Shown: one piece after another, positions 15,313 through 17,011 of the stretch
How the letters are laid out: each line of letters begins with the position of its first letter
Numbering within the stretch: position 1 is the stretch's first letter
Assembly (NCBI GenBank): GCA_021129835.1
Contig: JAJOKM010000126.1
Location: forward strand, 1 to 17,011
Source: Thermodesulfovibrionales bacterium
GTDB lineage: Bacteria > Nitrospirota > Thermodesulfovibrionia > Thermodesulfovibrionales > Dissulfurispiraceae
Direction: 5' to 3'
DNA length: 17,011 nt
The notes under the pieces: generated by a model
The model's database searches: none
Seen by the model: only the letters and a program-made list of their open reading frames with translations
Told to the model about the DNA's origin: nothing
Program-made: the position numbers and the translations under genes

Positions 15313-16614
15313 TTGAGCCCGATAGACTTGGAAACAGCGGAGACCTTCGGTGTTTCCAAAATAACTGATTTTACCCGAAAGCAGCTACTAGACCTCTACT
15401 CTTGTGTTGCGTGCGGTCGCTGTCAGGAGAACTGTCCGGCGTACACAAGTGGCAAGCCACTTAACCCCAAGAAGTTGATTCAAGACCTCAAGAAGCATCT
15501 ATTAGAAGTAGGTCCCGAACTACTCAAGGTCAGTAGCAAGGTAGAAGCTTCTCCTGCCGATCTCGGCAAAATGATAGCCGGCGAAGTGGTGACTGAAGAT
15601 GAAATCTGGGACTGCACCACCTGCCGTGCCTGCCAGGAGGTGTGCCCCGTCTGTAATGAGCACATTGATAAAATTATTGACTTGAGGCGAAACTTGGCGT
15701 TGGAGCAGGCGTCTATTCCTGAGACGGCTGAGGGGGCGTTGCGGAGCATTGAAGCCAGGGGGCACCCCTGGCGGGGGACCACTGCCACCAGAATCGATTG
15801 GGCTGATGGGCTCGATATTAAGACTTTGGCTGAAAATGACAATATAGATATTCTATATTGGGTTGGGTGCACAGGGGCGATGGAGGATAGAAGTATGAAG
15901 GTGGCTCAGGCTATGGGTAAGCTTTTAAAGCTCGCCAATATTAAATTTGGCATCCTGGGGGCAGAGGAAAGCTGCTGCGGTGAGCCAGCTCGTCGCCTGG
16001 GTAATGAGTACCTCTTCCAGATTCAGGCTCAAAAAAATATTGAGCTGCTGAAGGGCTATAATGTGAACAAAATAGTTACTGCCTGCCCGCATTGCTATAA
16101 CACAATAAAGAATGAATACTCCCAGTTTGGTGGAGAGTTTGAGGTTGTTCACCACACCGAGTTTATTGCCGATTTGCTGCAGGGAGGTAAGCTAAGAACT
16201 ATCGAGGGGAGTGGTAGAGTAGTAACCTATCAAGATTCCTGCTATTTGGGGAGATATAATGATATTTATCAACCACCGAGGCAGATTTTAAATAGTATGC
16301 CCGGTGTTACCCTGGTTGAGATGGAGCAAAACCGGAAGAGAGGCTTCTGCTGTGGTGGTGGCGGCGGTCATATGTGGCTGGAAAGACGTATTGGCCGTAA
16401 AATTAATGAGCTGCGTGCCGAGCAGGCAATTGAGACCAAAGCTCAAATTATAGCTACTGCCTGTCCCTTCTGCCTCCAGATGTTTGAGGATGGGATAAAG
16501 ACAAAAGTAGTGGAAGAATCGTTTAAAGTTATGGATATCGCTGAACTGGTAATAACCTCAGCAATGTGTCACCCGTCTTCTGATTCGACGCAGCCTCAGA
16601 CAAGCGAAAAATGA
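15313..16614 (+). CDS. CCG-domain (Fe-S) oxidoreductase, HdrD/DsrK-like
   Basis: This is the soluble half of a membrane-linked electron-transfer protein in the heterodisulfide reductase subunit D/DsrK superfamily, which includes proposed ETF:quinone oxidoreductases of anaerobes. The 433 residues from TTG 15313 contain two [4Fe-4S] motifs, CVACGRCQENCP (about 31-42) and CTTCRACQEVCP (about 101-112). Two cysteine-rich CCG domains follow: WVGC, ESCCGEPARRLGNE and TACPHC, then DSCYLGRYN, GFCCGGGGGHMW and ATACPFC. All expected cysteines are present. The TTG start lacks a well-spaced ribosome site, and the frame is continuous with the membrane gene apart from TAG 15289-15291, so it may not be an independent gene. 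No etfAB, hdrABC or dsr genes lie in the window, so the electron partner is unknown. The stop TGA (16612-16614) lies in a hairpin. Confidence 0.9.
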   Translation: MSPIDLETAETFGVSKITDFTRKQLLDLYSCVACGRCQENCPAYTSGKPLNPKKLIQDLKKHLLEVGPELLKVSSKVEASPADLGKMIAGEVVTEDEIWDCTTCRACQEVCPVCNEHIDKIIDLRRNLALEQASIPETAEGALRSIEARGHPWRGTTATRIDWADGLDIKTLAENDNIDILYWVGCTGAMEDRSMKVAQAMGKLLKLANIKFGILGAEESCCGEPARRLGNEYLFQIQAQKNIELLKGYNVNKIVTACPHCYNTIKNEYSQFGGEFEVVHHTEFIADLLQGGKLRTIEGSGRVVTYQDSCYLGRYNDIYQPPRQILNSMPGVTLVEMEQNRKRGFCCGGGGGHMWLERRIGRKINELRAEQAIETKAQIIATACPFCLQMFEDGIKTKVVEESFKVMDIAELVITSAMCHPSSDSTQPQTSEK

Positions 16615-16649
16615 AACCTACATGTGCTTTCAGCACATGTAGGTTTCAT
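16611..16649 (+). terminator. Perfect 18-bp hairpin at the end of the Fe-S gene
   Basis: The arms 16611-16628 and 16632-16649 pair without mismatch around a 3-nt loop (TTC). The 5' arm contains the stop codon of the preceding gene. An A-run precedes it and only AAGTAAC follows, so it lacks the usual T-tract on the plus strand. It probably stabilises or ends the transcript; read on the minus strand, TTTTTC follows it, so it could also terminate transcripts coming from the right. Confidence 0.65.
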
Positions 16650-16701
16650 AAGTAACTATTCCGGTAGATAGAACTCAGGATTCAGAATAGAATCTTGGCA
16701 G

Positions 16702-16722
16702 GGTTCGTTCCCCGAACGAACC
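16702..16722. repeat. REP-like hairpin GGTTCGTTC-CCC-GAACGAACC
   Basis: A perfect 9-bp stem encloses a 3-nt loop. A related broken copy, CCGTTCGGGAAACGAGCCCTACACT, lies at 16751-16775, and its tail GCCCTACACT recurs at 15-24. This points to a dispersed repeat family. Confidence 0.6.
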
Positions 16723-16956
16723 GTTTTATTAATTTCGGCCCATTTTCAGCCCGTTCGGGAAACGAGCCCTACACTTGAACCATCACTGAATACCTGAGCA
16801 GTTACGAATTTCTTTATGTTAGGGGACATCCTAATTTTTGTGTGGATTTTTATATGAGGCAATGATATAATTTCATATAGGTTTTTGATGAGGCAATTCG
16901 CGGACTATCATCCATGAGCTATAATTTATTAATCTATCGACATAGTAACTACTCAT

Positions 16957-16983
16957 GTTCACGGTTCAGGGGTTCACGGTTCA
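16957..16983 (+). repeat. Tandem GTTCACGGTTCA
   Basis: Two exact copies of a 12-mer (16957-16968 and 16972-16983) are 15 bp apart, followed by the variant AGGTTGAA. The array may continue beyond the window. Confidence 0.7.
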
Positions 16984-17011
16984 AGGTTGAAAAACGATTA
17001 AAATTAAACAG

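Larger units (their letters stand above)
16650..17011. other. Repeat-rich intergenic region, no gene seen
   Basis: The last 360 bp hold no supported reading frame. They contain a short GGATTCAGAATAG unit (16671-16693), a GTTCG-type hairpin and its partial copy, two copies of the ACCTGAG(T/C)AGTTAC element in opposite orientations (16791-16805, 16945-16955), a direct repeat ATGAGGCAAT (16854-16863 and 16888-16897), a TATAAT (16866-16871) with no good -35 box, and a GTTCACGGTTCA tandem. Confidence 0.65.

Noticed and set aside
16957..17011. CRISPR array at the right edge
   Set aside because: The repeated unit is only 12 bp with a 3-bp gap and there are no spacers; it is a short tandem repeat.

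Overview
This 17 kb window looks like chromosomal DNA of a Gram-negative anaerobe or microaerophile, probably in or near Nitrospirota or the former Deltaproteobacteria. That is an impression from gene style, not a computed placement. The evidence is a BamE-like lipoprotein, PerR/rubrerythrin/peroxiredoxin defence genes without catalase or superoxide dismutase, a FliK-like/FlhB-C pair, a membrane-anchored CCG-domain iron-sulfur oxidoreductase, and AT-rich intergenic repeats.

Layout: (1) 231-2248, minus strand, is a peroxide-response cluster: perR, rubrerythrin, a 60-62 residue winged-helix protein, and a 1-Cys (Prx6-type) peroxiredoxin. perR has an AT-rich inverted repeat upstream that fits an autoregulatory operator. 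The peroxiredoxin is broken by one extra base in a homopolymer, and the small regulator has a perfect Shine-Dalgarno but no standard start in frame. (2) 2329-8560, minus strand, is a housekeeping run in the order recA, BamE-like lipoprotein, alaS, phasin-like protein, ubiB/aarF. All five reading frames are intact and the first four are tightly packed. A tRNA-Ser(GCU) lies upstream of recA in the same direction. (3) 8931-14052, plus strand, holds smc, a FliK-like protein and a stand-alone FlhB C-terminal domain, almost touching. smc is full length by homology but carries six reading-frame lesions. (4) 14053-14532 has no convincing gene but contains a perfect 34-bp palindrome. (5) 14533-16614 encodes a NarI-like cytochrome-b membrane domain followed, in the same frame, by a two-[4Fe-4S], two-CCG-domain oxidoreductase. 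The two halves look like one fused gene interrupted by TGA and TAG. A perfect 18-bp hairpin overlaps its stop codon. (6) 16650-17011 is repeat-rich intergenic sequence.

The unusual feature of the window is its pattern of broken frames. smc, prx, the small regulator and the iron-sulfur gene carry stops or indels, while about 8 kb of recA, alaS, ubiB, perR, rbr and fliK-like sequence has none. Either the assembly has clustered errors or some of these genes are really decaying; raw reads would decide. A second theme is a degenerate GGATTCAGGATAC-type sequence that sits in frame inside both alaS and smc and also appears between genes. I did not find a defence system, CRISPR array, integrase or transposase, and I do not claim a wholly new system.
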